Below are positions 12,627-20,444 of a DNA stretch of 20,444 nt, piece after piece (the stretch's first letter is position 1; the number at the start of each line of letters is the position of its first letter). The notes under the pieces are model-generated. The model was not told the DNA's origin and ran no database searches. It saw nothing but the letters and a program-made list of their open reading frames with translations. The stretch lies in NCBI GenBank assembly GCA_910583755.1, contig CAJTZO010000042.1, positions 1 through 20,444 on the forward strand, written 5' to 3'. The translations under genes were made by a program, and so were the position numbers. This stretch comes from an uncultured Clostridia bacterium. Its GTDB lineage: Bacteria > Bacillota > Clostridia > Lachnospirales > Anaerotignaceae.

Positions 12627-13484
12627 ATGAATATACAATGGTATCCGGGACATATGACAAAAACAAAGCGTATGATGATAGAAAACATATCATTAGTGGA
12701 TATTGTCATAGAATTAGTAGATGCAAGAATCCCCTATAGTAGCAAAAATCCAGATATTGATGAATTAGCAAAAAATAAATATCGTATTATAATATTAAAT
12801 AAATGTGATTTAGCACAAGAAAATATAACTGCACTTTGGGAAACCTATTATCATCAAAAAGGTTTTGCAGTCATACAGATTAATTCTTTAAAAGGAACTG
12901 GGATGGCAGAAGTAACAAGTACAGCCAGAAATTTGATGAAAGAAAAAATAGAAAGACAAAGAGCAAGAGGCAGATTATTTGTTCCTATCAGAAGTATGAT
13001 TGTTGGAATACCAAATGTGGGAAAATCTACTTTTATTAATCAATATGTGGGAAAAACAACAGCAAAAACTGGAGATAAACCGGGTGTTACAAGAGGAAAA
13101 CAATGGATAAAATTAAAAAAGGATTTTGAACTTTTAGATACACCTGGTATTTTGTGGCCAAAGTTTGATGATAAAGCAGTTGGCTTAAAATTGGCTTTTA
13201 CAGGAGCAGTCAATGATGATATTTTAGATTTGACAACATTAGCAACAGAATTAATAAATTGCCTTTTGCTTAGACATAACCAAAATATCAAAAATAGATA
13301 TAAAATTGAATTTGATACCATAGAGGAACCTCATAGCATATTAGAAAAAATTGCAGTTGCAAGAGGTTTTAAACAAAAAGGAGGAGAAGCAGATATTGAT
13401 AGGGCTGCAAAAATTTTGTTAGATGAGTATAGAGGAGGAAAATTAGGCAAAATTACATTAGAATTGCCAGAAGAAATCATTTAA
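12627..13484 (+). CDS. rbgA: Ribosome biogenesis GTPase RbgA (YlqF)
   Basis: A 285-residue circularly permuted GTPase that takes part in late 50S subunit assembly. The motif order is permuted: G4 NKCD (58-61) comes first, then G5-like NSLKG, G1 GIPNVGKS (127-134), a TGDKPGVTRG segment as G2 and G3 DTPG (171-174). The N-terminus IQWYPGHMTK is a hallmark of the family, with the His that stands in for the catalytic residue. The C-terminal roughly 80 residues form the ANTAR-like RNA-binding end. Located four bases after lepB, in the conserved rplS-lepB-rbgA order; rnhB, the usual next gene, is not present. Confidence 0.96.
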   Translation: MNIQWYPGHMTKTKRMMIENISLVDIVIELVDARIPYSSKNPDIDELAKNKYRIIILNKCDLAQENITALWETYYHQKGFAVIQINSLKGTGMAEVTSTARNLMKEKIERQRARGRLFVPIRSMIVGIPNVGKSTFINQYVGKTTAKTGDKPGVTRGKQWIKLKKDFELLDTPGILWPKFDDKAVGLKLAFTGAVNDDILDLTTLATELINCLLLRHNQNIKNRYKIEFDTIEEPHSILEKIAVARGFKQKGGEADIDRAAKILLDEYRGGKLGKITLELPEEII

Positions 13485-13510
13485 AAAAACTGGAAAAGGA
13501 GAATTTTTAT

Positions 13511-14539
13511 ATGTTAGAGCGCATCAAATCAAAACGACTTACAATGTCTGAATTGCTTTTGATAGCAGCAAATATTTATAAACAAAATATCAAAACAATT
13601 TTATTTGTAAGTTTTTTTATTATCGTTCCCTTATTTTTATTTAATCAGTGGGTATTATCTCGAACAGATTTAGAAGCTTTATATAGTGGAAAATTAGATA
13701 TGACAGCAGAAATGAATGTACTTGTAAGTGCATCCTTGTATAATCTAGTTTCTTCGTTGGTGCAAATGGTATTGCAACCTTTAGCAAGTATTGCTGTTGT
13801 AAGGGGGGCAGTAAATATCATTCAAGAGCAAAAAAGTAGTGCAAAAAGTGATTTTTTGTATAGTTTTTCTAAAGCACCAGCGGCAATTTGGACGACTTTT
13901 TTGCAGGCAATCTTTTTATTTTTGATTATGTTTTCTTTTTTTATTTTAGGTTTTAGTTGTTTGGTTGTGCCTGAAATAGGAATTATATTGTTTGGTATTG
14001 TTGTAATAATTTGTTTGGTATTTCTTGCTTATTTTACTACTATATGGGCTTTTGCAGATGAGGTTGTAGCAATACAAGGTTTTAGTGGGATAAAAGCACT
14101 TATGGCAAGTAAAAGAGCAGTACAAAACCATTTTAAAGAAACTTTTTTCTATCTAATATTGTGTTTGATTCTTTCTTTTATTTTAGGGCAGGGAATTGAA
14201 CCAATATTAAACCAGATAAGTATGGATAATTCTACCTATTTAATTTACTTTGCAGTATGGAATTTTGTACATTATGTGATTGTTAACGGCTTTTTTATTG
14301 TATTTATGACAGTATTATTTTTAAATCGTATCTGGAGAAAGGAAGAAAACAAAGTACAACAAGAGAAATTTGAAGTAGAAGAAAAAAATGAGCTGGAACA
14401 AATAAAGGAAGAAATACAAAATAATACTGATTTGGAAAAAATGTCAAAAGAAGAACAAAATAATACCATTGATTTAGAAAAAACGCCAGACAATATACAA
14501 CAAGAGGAAATAATTGATGATGATAAAGCACAAAAATAA
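13511..14539 (+). CDS. Multi-pass membrane protein with long acidic cytoplasmic tail
   Basis: AAAGGAG lies before ATG 13511, 26 bp after rbgA, so it is likely the last gene of the rplS operon. The 342-residue protein has about six hydrophobic segments (near 29-50, 73-92, 118-143, 150-178, 208-226 and 243-272), with only short loops. The pattern resembles the glycerophosphodiesterase membrane-domain/YciC-like group of Firmicutes membrane proteins. That likeness is weak and no catalytic motif is seen. The last 65 residues are rich in Glu, Lys, Gln and Asn and contain a loose repeat (EEIQNNTDLEK / EEQNNTIDLEK), probably a flexible or coiled cytoplasmic region. Function unknown. Confidence 0.75.
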   Translation: MLERIKSKRLTMSELLLIAANIYKQNIKTILFVSFFIIVPLFLFNQWVLSRTDLEALYSGKLDMTAEMNVLVSASLYNLVSSLVQMVLQPLASIAVVRGAVNIIQEQKSSAKSDFLYSFSKAPAAIWTTFLQAIFLFLIMFSFFILGFSCLVVPEIGIILFGIVVIICLVFLAYFTTIWAFADEVVAIQGFSGIKALMASKRAVQNHFKETFFYLILCLILSFILGQGIEPILNQISMDNSTYLIYFAVWNFVHYVIVNGFFIVFMTVLFLNRIWRKEENKVQQEKFEVEEKNELEQIKEEIQNNTDLEKMSKEEQNNTIDLEKTPDNIQQEEIIDDDKAQK

Positions 14540-14611
14540 AATGTTATTTAATCATATTTTCAAAAATAATTACTAAATTTTATGAAAAAAGTGCTAGGAA
14601 AAAAAAGTAGA

Positions 14612-14623
14612 GTATGATATACT
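14612..14623 (+). promoter_or_regulatory. Extended -10 promoter of fbp (probable)
   Basis: TATACT (14618-14623) with TG one base upstream. No good -35 box is found at 16-18 bp. The transcript would carry a leader of about 85 nt in which only a CTCAAGGGTTT echo of the dispersed repeat (near 14669) is noticed. Confidence 0.5.
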
Positions 14624-14714
14624 AAAAGTGTGTTTTGTTTGTTAATAAAACGTTTTATAAATAGAAGTCTCAAGGGTTTAATCTTTCAGTAGCCTTTAGA
14701 ATGGGGGAGAAAAT

Positions 14715-16697
14715 ATGTCATATTCGAATGGAAAAACATTTAATAATGATGAAATGAAATATTTGCAGTTACTTTCACAAAATTATAGTAATATTAATAG
14801 AGCAAGCTCTGAAATTGTCAACTTAAAAGCAATCTTAAATCTTGCAAAAGGTACAGAACATTTTGTATCTGATATTCATGGGGAATTGGAATCTTTCCGC
14901 CATGTATTAAAAAATGCTTCTGGTGTTATTAAAAATCATATTGAGGAGATTTTTGGAGCAACCTTACGAGAAGCAGAAAAAAAATCATTAGCAACTTTAA
15001 TATATTATCCAGAGCAAAAATTAGAACAAATTGCAAAAATAGAAACAGATATGAAAGACTGGTATAAAATTACATTGCATAGATTAATACATATTTGTAA
15101 AGTAGTATCTTCTAAATATACACGTTCTAAGGTAAGAAAAGCATTACCGCAAGATTTTGCTTATATTATAGAAGAATTATTACATGAGGATAGTATTGGC
15201 AGCGACAAACAAATGTATTATTCGGAAATTATTAATACCATTATTGAATTAGACCAAGCAGATAGATTTATTATTGCGCTTGCTCTTTTAATACAAAGAC
15301 TTTCTATTGACCAGCTTCATGTTATAGGGGATATTTATGATAGAGGTCCGAAAGCAGCAAAAATAATGGATATTTTATCAGAATATCATTCTGTGGATAT
15401 TCAATGGGGAAATCATGACATTTCTTGGATGGGAGCAGCAGCAGGCTGTCAGGCATTGATTTGTAATGTATTGCGTATTCAAGCAAGATATGCCAACTTG
15501 GATACCATAGAAGAAGATTATGGAATTAATTTAATTCCTTTGGCAACTTTTGCAATGGAACAGTATGCAAATGACCCTTGTACTCGTTTTGAGCCTAAAA
15601 TTACAGAGGGAATGCTTTCGGATAAAGATTTTAATATGATTGCTAAAATGCATAAGGCGATTGCTGTTATGCAGTTTAAAGCAGAAGCACAAATTATTAA
15701 AAGACATCCAGAATTTCATATGGATAATCGTTTATTGTTAGATAAAATTAATTTGGAAAAGGGAACAGTCGCTATAGAAGGAGTGGAATATAAACTAAAT
15801 GACACAAATTTTCCAACCATAGACCCACAAGACCCTTATGCCTTTACCAAAGAAGAAGAAGAAGTATTAGCAAAGATAAAATCTTCTTTTATCAATAGTG
15901 AAAAACTACAGGCACATACAAGACTTTTGTTTTCAAAAGGAAGTATGTATAAAGTATTTAATTCTAATTTACTGTTTCATGGCTGCATTCCGATGAATGA
16001 AGATGGTTCCCTAAAAACGGTAACGTTTCAAGGCAGACGCTATGTTGGTAAAAGTTATTTAGATGCAGTAGAGCGTTCTGTTAGGGAGGGCTATTTTGGA
16101 AAACCACATTCCGAACAAAAACGGGATTGTATGGACTTAATTTGGTATTTGTGGTGTGGTGCAGATTCTCCTTTGTTTGGAAAAAAGAAAATGACAACCT
16201 TTGAACGCTATTTTGTAGATGATAAAACTTCCCATGAAGAAGTAAAAAATCCTTATTATAACTTAAGAAATGATGAAAGTGTTTGTGAAACAATTTTATC
16301 TGATTTTGGATTGATGCCAAAAACTTCCCATATTATTAATGGGCATGTTCCTGTAAAGGTAAAAAAAGGAGAAAGTCCCATCAAGGCAAATGGAAGATTA
16401 ATTGTTATTGATGGTGGTTTTGCAAAGGCTTATCAAAAAGAAACAGGTATTGCTGGCTATACTTTGATTTATAATTCACATGGTTTGTTGTTGGTTTCTC
16501 ATGAGCCTTTTGAATCTACAGAAAATGCTATTTTGCAGGAAAGAGATATTTTTTCTTCTAAAGTGGCATTGCAGTATTCAAAAGAAAGAATTCGTGTGAA
16601 AGATACAGATATTGGGAAAAATATACAAAGAAGGATTAATGACTTGGAGAAACTTCTTTTTGCTTATCGAAGTGGTGTGATAAAAGAAAGAGATTGA
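14715..16697 (+). CDS. fbp: Class III fructose-1,6-bisphosphatase
   Basis: At 660 residues this is the long Bacillus/Clostridium-type enzyme, unrelated to class I. It hydrolyses fructose-1,6-bisphosphate to fructose-6-phosphate in gluconeogenesis. Metallophosphatase motifs are spread along the chain: SDIHGELESFRH (about 53-64), GDIYDRGPKAAKIMD (about 206-220), WGNHDISWMGAAAG (about 231-244), a late HGCIPMNEDG (about 422-431) and INGHVPVK (about 543-550), then VIDGGFAKAYQ and YNSHGLLLVSHEPF. GGGGGAG lies before the ATG. It appears monocistronic. It counteracts glycolysis at the hexose level, while fba at 6548-7495 supplies its substrate. Confidence 0.97.
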   Translation: MSYSNGKTFNNDEMKYLQLLSQNYSNINRASSEIVNLKAILNLAKGTEHFVSDIHGELESFRHVLKNASGVIKNHIEEIFGATLREAEKKSLATLIYYPEQKLEQIAKIETDMKDWYKITLHRLIHICKVVSSKYTRSKVRKALPQDFAYIIEELLHEDSIGSDKQMYYSEIINTIIELDQADRFIIALALLIQRLSIDQLHVIGDIYDRGPKAAKIMDILSEYHSVDIQWGNHDISWMGAAAGCQALICNVLRIQARYANLDTIEEDYGINLIPLATFAMEQYANDPCTRFEPKITEGMLSDKDFNMIAKMHKAIAVMQFKAEAQIIKRHPEFHMDNRLLLDKINLEKGTVAIEGVEYKLNDTNFPTIDPQDPYAFTKEEEEVLAKIKSSFINSEKLQAHTRLLFSKGSMYKVFNSNLLFHGCIPMNEDGSLKTVTFQGRRYVGKSYLDAVERSVREGYFGKPHSEQKRDCMDLIWYLWCGADSPLFGKKKMTTFERYFVDDKTSHEEVKNPYYNLRNDESVCETILSDFGLMPKTSHIINGHVPVKVKKGESPIKANGRLIVIDGGFAKAYQKETGIAGYTLIYNSHGLLLVSHEPFESTENAILQERDIFSSKVALQYSKERIRVKDTDIGKNIQRRINDLEKLLFAYRSGVIKERD

Positions 16698-16767
16698 ACT
16701 TTTAAAGATGCTATTTTATGTTTTACTCCGGTCGATATAAGTTTTTTAAAAAATCTCAATTTTGTAA

Positions 16768-16880
16768 GGAAAAACGCTAGTTTTTCCTTATCAAACCAAT
16801 CTTTTTAGCGAAACGTTAGTTTCGCCTTAAAGTTCTTTGAGGAGTTTGAGGGCTAGCCCTCAAGGTTTTTTGACAGACTG
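16768..16880. repeat. Modular hairpin repeat, inverted copy (modules B and A)
   Basis: Relative to the copy at 595-722 this one is inverted and more compact. Module B covers 16768-16838 and includes the perfect hairpin TTTTTAGC..GCTAAAA-type arms and GGAAAAACGCTAGTTTTTCC. Module A covers 16841-16874 and is a perfect TTGAGGGCTAGCCCTCAA palindrome at its centre. The end reads TTTTGACAGACTGAA, shared with the copy at the right edge of the window. The terminator of fbp follows at once. The preceding 70 bases (16698-16767) show no structure. Confidence 0.8.
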
Positions 16881-16909
16881 AAGGCACTACATGGATAGTG
16901 CCTTTTTTT
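16881..16909 (+). terminator. Terminator downstream of fbp
   Basis: AAGGCACTA (16881-16889) pairs with TAGTGCCTT (16896-16904), followed by a T run. It lies about 185 bp past the fbp stop, on the far side of the repeat, so the fbp mRNA would include the repeat. Confidence 0.85.
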
Positions 16910-16948
16910 GAATGTTACAAAAATTTAAAGTGAAATACAGGGAATTTG

Positions 16949-16957
16949 TGGTATACT
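16949..16957 (+). promoter_or_regulatory. Extended -10 promoter of mutS2
   Basis: TG, one base, TATACT (16952-16957). No clear -35 box at the right distance. Confidence 0.6.
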
Positions 16958-16999
16958 AACTAAAGCAATTTTAGTAATAGAAAAAATGAGGTATATTTT

Positions 17000-19366
17000 A
17001 TGAACGAAAAAGCATTAAAAAAATTAGAATATGATAAAATCATTCAAAAATTAGCTTCTTTTGCAGTATCTCCTATGGCAAAAGAAAAAATACAAGAAAT
17101 GCGTCCTTATACTGCAATGTCAGATATTACAGCAGCACAGCAAGAAACAACAGAAGCAGTTTCTATGATATTGAGAAAAGGAACTTTAACATTAGGCGGT
17201 TTTAGAGAAATTCGCCCACAATTAAAACGTGCAGCAATGGGTGGAGTATTATCAATGGGAGAGTTGCTGAATATCGCAAGCTTTTTATATGTTTGTAGAC
17301 GAGCAAAAGAATATTCTAAAAATGAAAACAAAGCAGAGGTATATCAAAAGTTAGATGAATTATTTGAGTTGATTATACCAATTCCCCAGTTGGAAAATAA
17401 AATTACGATGTGTATTTTATCTGAAAATGAAATGTCAGATAATGCAAGCAATGCTTTGCAAAAAGTACGTCGTGAAATTAAAATTTCTAATGATAAAGTA
17501 AAAGACCAACTGAATCATATTATTGCTTCTTCTGCTTATAGAACGATGTTGCAAGACCCAGTTATCACTATTCGAAATGATAGATATTGTGTTCCTGTAA
17601 AAAGTGAATACCGTTCTACCTTTCAGGGTATGGTACATGACCAATCTAATACAGGCTCTACTGTTTTTATAGAACCTATAAGTGTGGTACAATTAAACAA
17701 TAAAATAAAGGAATTGCAGGCAGAAGAAAAAAAAGAAATAGAAAAAATATTAGCAGAACTTTCTGCGTTGGTAACAGAACAAAAAGCATTCTTGGAAGCA
17801 AATATGACACTATTAGTACATTTAGACTTTGTATTTGCAAAGGCAAATTTATCACTTTCCATGAATGGAACACAACCCTTGTTTAATGTAAAGGGATATA
17901 TTAATATACAAAAAGCAAGACATCCTTTGTTAGACCCTAAAACAGTGGTGCCCATTACCATTTATTTAGGAAAAGATTTTAGCACATTATTAATTACGGG
18001 TCCTAATACTGGTGGAAAAACTGTTGCCCTAAAGACATTAGGTTTATTTACACTGATGGGACAATCAGGGCTGCATATTCCTGCGTTTGACCATTCCCAA
18101 CTTGCTGTATTTGATAATGTATTTGCAGATATTGGAGATGAACAAAGCATTGAACAAAGTTTAAGTACCTTTTCTGCACATATGAGTAATATTGTTTCTA
18201 TCCTGCAAGAAGTAACACCTTATTCTTTGGTTTTGTTTGATGAGTTGGGAGCCGGAACAGACCCAACAGAAGGAGCAGCTTTGGCGATGTCTATTATCAA
18301 TTCTTTACACCAAAGAAAAATTAGGACAGCCGTTACCACACATTATAGTGAATTAAAAGTGTATGCTTTATCTACAGAAGGTGTAGAAAATGCTTGCTGT
18401 GAATTTGATGTTGAAACATTGCGTCCAACATATCGTTTATTGATAGGAATACCCGGAAAAAGTAATGCGTTTGCAATTTCAAAACGATTGGGGCTTTCTG
18501 ATGATATTATAGAAGGTGCAAAAGAATATATCAGCCATGATGAAGCAAGATTTGAAGATGTCATTACAGATTTGGAGATTAGTAAAAAATCTGTGGTCTA
18601 TGAACAGGAAAGGGCAGAACAATATCGAAAAGAGGCAGAACGATTAAAACAGGAAGTGGAACATCAAAAAAATAAAACAAGAGAACAAAAGGAAAAAATT
18701 ATTGCGAAAGCAAGAGAAGAAGCAAAACAAATCTATCAGCAAGCAAAAGAGGAAGCAGACCAAATTATTAAAGAAATGAATAAAGAAGCAAAAAATGCAA
18801 ATAGACAAAAATTAACAGAACAACGTTCTAAATTAAAAATAAAACTGTCTAATATGCAAGAAGAATTTTTAAAATCACCAAAAAAGAAAAATACCCATAA
18901 ACCACCAGAAAAATTACAGGTAGGAGATAGAGTTTATGTAATATCCTTTGACCAAAATGGCACTGCTTTAACAGAGCCAGATAAAAATAAGGAGGTTATG
19001 GTACAGATAGGCAGTATGAAAATTAAAGTACCATTGTCTGAATTAATGTTAGATGATACTCCAAAACCAAAAAGTGAAGCAAAAACAATTTCTACAAAAG
19101 TAAAATCTGGAAAAAGTCAATATATTTCTGCTGAAATTGATTGCCGTGGACAGTTGGTAGAGGAGGCACTGGGAAACATTGATAAATATTTAGATGATGC
19201 TTATTTATCAGGACTAAAACAAGTTATGATAATCCATGGAAAAGGAACAGGTGCATTAAGAAGTGCTGTACAGGTTTATTTAAAAACAAATCCACATGTT
19301 AAAAGTTATAGAGCAGGTGTTTATGGTGAGGGAGAAATGGGTGTGACTGTGGTAGAGTTACATTAA
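17000..19366 (+). CDS. mutS2: MutS2 family ATPase with Smr endonuclease domain
   Basis: The 788-residue length is typical for MutS2. Order: N-terminal clamp and lever helices; ABC-type ATPase with Walker A GPNTGGKT (about 334-341), EQSLSTFSAHM signature-like region, and Walker B LVLFDELGAGTDPTEGAA (about 411-428) with THYSELK; a long charged coiled coil (about 530-625); a small KOW-like segment (VGDRVYVISF); and a C-terminal Smr domain (about 712-788) with DCRG where LDLRG is usual, MIIHGKGTGALR and a GEMGVTVVEL end. Family members suppress homologous recombination and, in Bacillus, act on collided ribosomes (RqcU/MutS2). TGAGGT lies before the ATG. A response regulator gene follows 35 bp downstream. 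Confidence 0.96.
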   Translation: MNEKALKKLEYDKIIQKLASFAVSPMAKEKIQEMRPYTAMSDITAAQQETTEAVSMILRKGTLTLGGFREIRPQLKRAAMGGVLSMGELLNIASFLYVCRRAKEYSKNENKAEVYQKLDELFELIIPIPQLENKITMCILSENEMSDNASNALQKVRREIKISNDKVKDQLNHIIASSAYRTMLQDPVITIRNDRYCVPVKSEYRSTFQGMVHDQSNTGSTVFIEPISVVQLNNKIKELQAEEKKEIEKILAELSALVTEQKAFLEANMTLLVHLDFVFAKANLSLSMNGTQPLFNVKGYINIQKARHPLLDPKTVVPITIYLGKDFSTLLITGPNTGGKTVALKTLGLFTLMGQSGLHIPAFDHSQLAVFDNVFADIGDEQSIEQSLSTFSAHMSNIVSILQEVTPYSLVLFDELGAGTDPTEGAALAMSIINSLHQRKIRTAVTTHYSELKVYALSTEGVENACCEFDVETLRPTYRLLIGIPGKSNAFAISKRLGLSDDIIEGAKEYISHDEARFEDVITDLEISKKSVVYEQERAEQYRKEAERLKQEVEHQKNKTREQKEKIIAKAREEAKQIYQQAKEEADQIIKEMNKEAKNANRQKLTEQRSKLKIKLSNMQEEFLKSPKKKNTHKPPEKLQVGDRVYVISFDQNGTALTEPDKNKEVMVQIGSMKIKVPLSELMLDDTPKPKSEAKTISTKVKSGKSQYISAEIDCRGQLVEEALGNIDKYLDDAYLSGLKQVMIIHGKGTGALRSAVQVYLKTNPHVKSYRAGVYGEGEMGVTVVELH

Positions 19367-19401
19367 AAGACTTTGAAGGTGCAATTAGGAGGGAAGAAGT
19401 T

Positions 19402-20094
19402 ATGGCAGACAAGAAAAAAATAATGGTAGTAGATGATGACCAACACATTGCAGAATTGATTTCATTATATCTTTTAAAAGAGGGGTATCAAACAATGGAA
19501 GTTTATGATGGAAAAGAAGCACTGGAAAAAATGGATACTTTTCAACCAGATATGATGCTTTTAGATTTGATGCTACCAGGGATGGATGGCTATAAAGTCT
19601 GTACAGAAGTACGAAAAAAAAGTGATGTCCCTATTATTATGCTGACAGCAAAAGGAGAAACTTTTGATAAGGTGCTGGGATTAGAGTTAGGGGCAGATGA
19701 TTATATGGTAAAGCCTTTTGACTCTAAAGAAATGATTGCACGTGTCAAAGCAGTGTTAAGAAGATATGAACAAAAGCCTGAAAAAGACAATAGTAAAAAA
19801 TTAGTATTTCAAAATTTAGAAATCAATATTTCTAATTATAGTGTGGAATACTTTGGAGAAAATGTGGACTTTCCACCAAAAGAATTTGAATTACTTCATT
19901 ATTTGGCACAAAATCCAAACCAAGTATTTACAAGAGAACAATTACTTGATAGAATTTGGGGCTATGAATATATTGGAGATACACGTACTGTAGATGTGCA
20001 TATTAAAAGAATACGAGAAAAGTTAAATAAAAAAGAACAAAATTGGAGTATTAAAACAGTTTGGGGAGTAGGCTATAAATTTGAATTAAAATAA
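19402..20094 (+). CDS. OmpR/PhoB-family response regulator
   Basis: A 230-residue two-domain DNA-binding regulator. The receiver domain (1-120) has the acidic pair Asp11-Asp12, phosphoacceptor Asp55 in LLDLMLPG, Thr82 in LTAKGE and Lys104 in MVKPFD, so it should be phosphorylatable. The C-terminal winged helix (about 133-230) has FPPKEFELLHYLAQNPNQVFTREQLLDRIWGY, TRTVDVHIKRIREKL (recognition helix) and the VWGVGYKFE hairpin. AGGAGGGAAG lies before the ATG, and mutS2 ends 35 bp upstream with no terminator between them. No histidine kinase gene follows; the next gene is convergent, so this is an orphan regulator at this locus. It resembles WalR/PhoP-type regulators, but the regulon cannot be inferred. 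Confidence 0.93.
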   Translation: MADKKKIMVVDDDQHIAELISLYLLKEGYQTMEVYDGKEALEKMDTFQPDMMLLDLMLPGMDGYKVCTEVRKKSDVPIIMLTAKGETFDKVLGLELGADDYMVKPFDSKEMIARVKAVLRRYEQKPEKDNSKKLVFQNLEINISNYSVEYFGENVDFPPKEFELLHYLAQNPNQVFTREQLLDRIWGYEYIGDTRTVDVHIKRIREKLNKKEQNWSIKTVWGVGYKFELK

Positions 20095-20099
20095 TAGAT

Positions 20100-20131
20100 T
20101 GCCCTATGCGTAAAAACACATAGGGCATGTT
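20100..20131. terminator. Hairpin between convergent genes
   Basis: TGCCCTATG (20100-20108) pairs with CATAGGGCA (20119-20127). The T tracts are weak on both strands, so it may be an inefficient shared terminator. Confidence 0.6.
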
Positions 20132-20133
20132 CT

Positions 20134-20367
20134 TTACTCTTTTGACTGTTTTTCTTGTTCTATTTTTTCCTGATGCTTCTTTTCCATCAGTTCTTTTTGC
20201 TTTATTTTCATAACATTGCCAATGCGTAGGGTAATACAAAGTGCATACATTAATAAAAGTAATTGAGAAAACTTGTCTACATTTGACCAGTTTGTGGTAA
20301 AAAGTAGATAAATAGCAAAAGCCAATAAGACAATATCAATAAAATTTGTTCTATTTATTTTTTTCAT
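20134..20367 (-). CDS. Small two-helix membrane protein with charged tail
   Basis: A 77-residue protein. Two hydrophobic helices (about 9-25, IDIVLLAFAIYLLF, and 35-48, QLLLLMYALCITL) are followed by a Lys/Glu/Gln-rich tail (about 52-77) likely to be a cytoplasmic coil. No family is recognised; such proteins are common and unannotated in Clostridia. There is no Shine-Dalgarno sequence before the ATG at 20367. A promoter predicted to start transcription at or within a base of that ATG suggests a leaderless mRNA. The gene is convergent with the response regulator. Confidence 0.6.
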   Translation of the reverse strand: MKKINRTNFIDIVLLAFAIYLLFTTNWSNVDKFSQLLLLMYALCITLRIGNVMKIKQKELMEKKHQEKIEQEKQSKE

Positions 20368-20373
20368 ACAACT

Positions 20374-20403
20374 ATTAGAAACAATAGTTTTTCAGTCTGT
20401 CAA
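20374..20403 (-). promoter_or_regulatory. Predicted promoter of the small membrane protein gene, -35 box from the repeat
   Basis: On the minus strand, TTGACA (20403-20398), an 18-bp spacer and TCTAAT (20379-20374). Six bases separate the -10 box from the ATG. The -35 box is the TTGACAGACTGAA end of the dispersed repeat. A 7-bp inverted repeat (AACTATT..AATAGTT, 20370-20389) covers the -10 box. Confidence 0.5.
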
Positions 20404-20444
20404 TAAAGTCTTTTTTTGTGGGTTTCACCCACACCCACCAACTT
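20389..20444. repeat. Modular hairpin repeat, right-edge copy (module C, truncated by window)
   Basis: 20400-20444 is the exact reverse complement of 756-800. The part before it, TTTTCAGTCTG, is the reverse complement of the CAGACTGAA end seen after 16870. The copy continues beyond the window. Confidence 0.85.

Overview
The window looks like chromosomal DNA of a low-GC Firmicute, most likely a clostridial anaerobe (Lachnospiraceae or a relative). Grounds: AT-rich coding sequence with strong AGGAGG-type ribosome binding sites, textbook sigma-A promoters mostly with 16-18 bp spacers, a class III (Bacillus/Clostridium-type) fructose-1,6-bisphosphatase, MutS2 with an Smr domain, a DUF1292 protein, a ThiW transport component, and the rplS-lepB-rbgA gene order. 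This placement is inference; there is no rRNA gene to fix it. No plasmid, phage or CRISPR locus is present.

Layout. 1-483: C-terminal end of a surface protein with a Pro/Glu repeat, then a terminator. 484-883: a hairpin-rich intergenic repeat, then the promoter of a DEAD-box-type helicase (884-2086). 2155-3792: a DUF1292 protein and a secreted glycerophosphodiesterase-like protein. 3781-5462: a perfect consensus promoter, a TPP riboswitch with terminator, thiW and thiD, i.e. a small thiamine-precursor salvage operon. 5575-7495 (minus): an MBL-fold hydrolase and class II aldolase, with a bidirectional terminator facing thiD. 7634-8092: lspA, divergent from fba. 8093-9588: the RNA district, with 6S RNA on plus, then tmRNA and smpB on minus, separated by remnants of a decayed reading frame. 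9725-9952 (minus): an unrecognised 75-aa protein. 10262-11465: two GNAT acetyltransferases behind a 10-codon mini-ORF. 11514-14539: rplS with its leader, lepB, rbgA and a membrane protein. 14715-16697: fbp. 17000-20094: mutS2 and an OmpR/PhoB response regulator. 20134-20367 (minus): a small membrane protein.

Most of the content is housekeeping: ribosome maturation (L19, RbgA), rescue of stalled ribosomes (tmRNA, SmpB, possibly MutS2), protein export (LepB, LspA), central carbon flow (aldolase and bisphosphatase acting in opposite directions on fructose-1,6-bisphosphate), RNA polymerase control (6S RNA) and cofactor salvage.

The least explained signal is a family of modular, hairpin-forming intergenic repeats. 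It appears near 595-807, 3967-3999, 16768-16880 and 20389-20444, in both orientations, and includes a 45-nt exact inverted match between 756-800 and 20400-20444. At the right edge the repeat end appears to supply the -35 box of a gene predicted to make a leaderless transcript.
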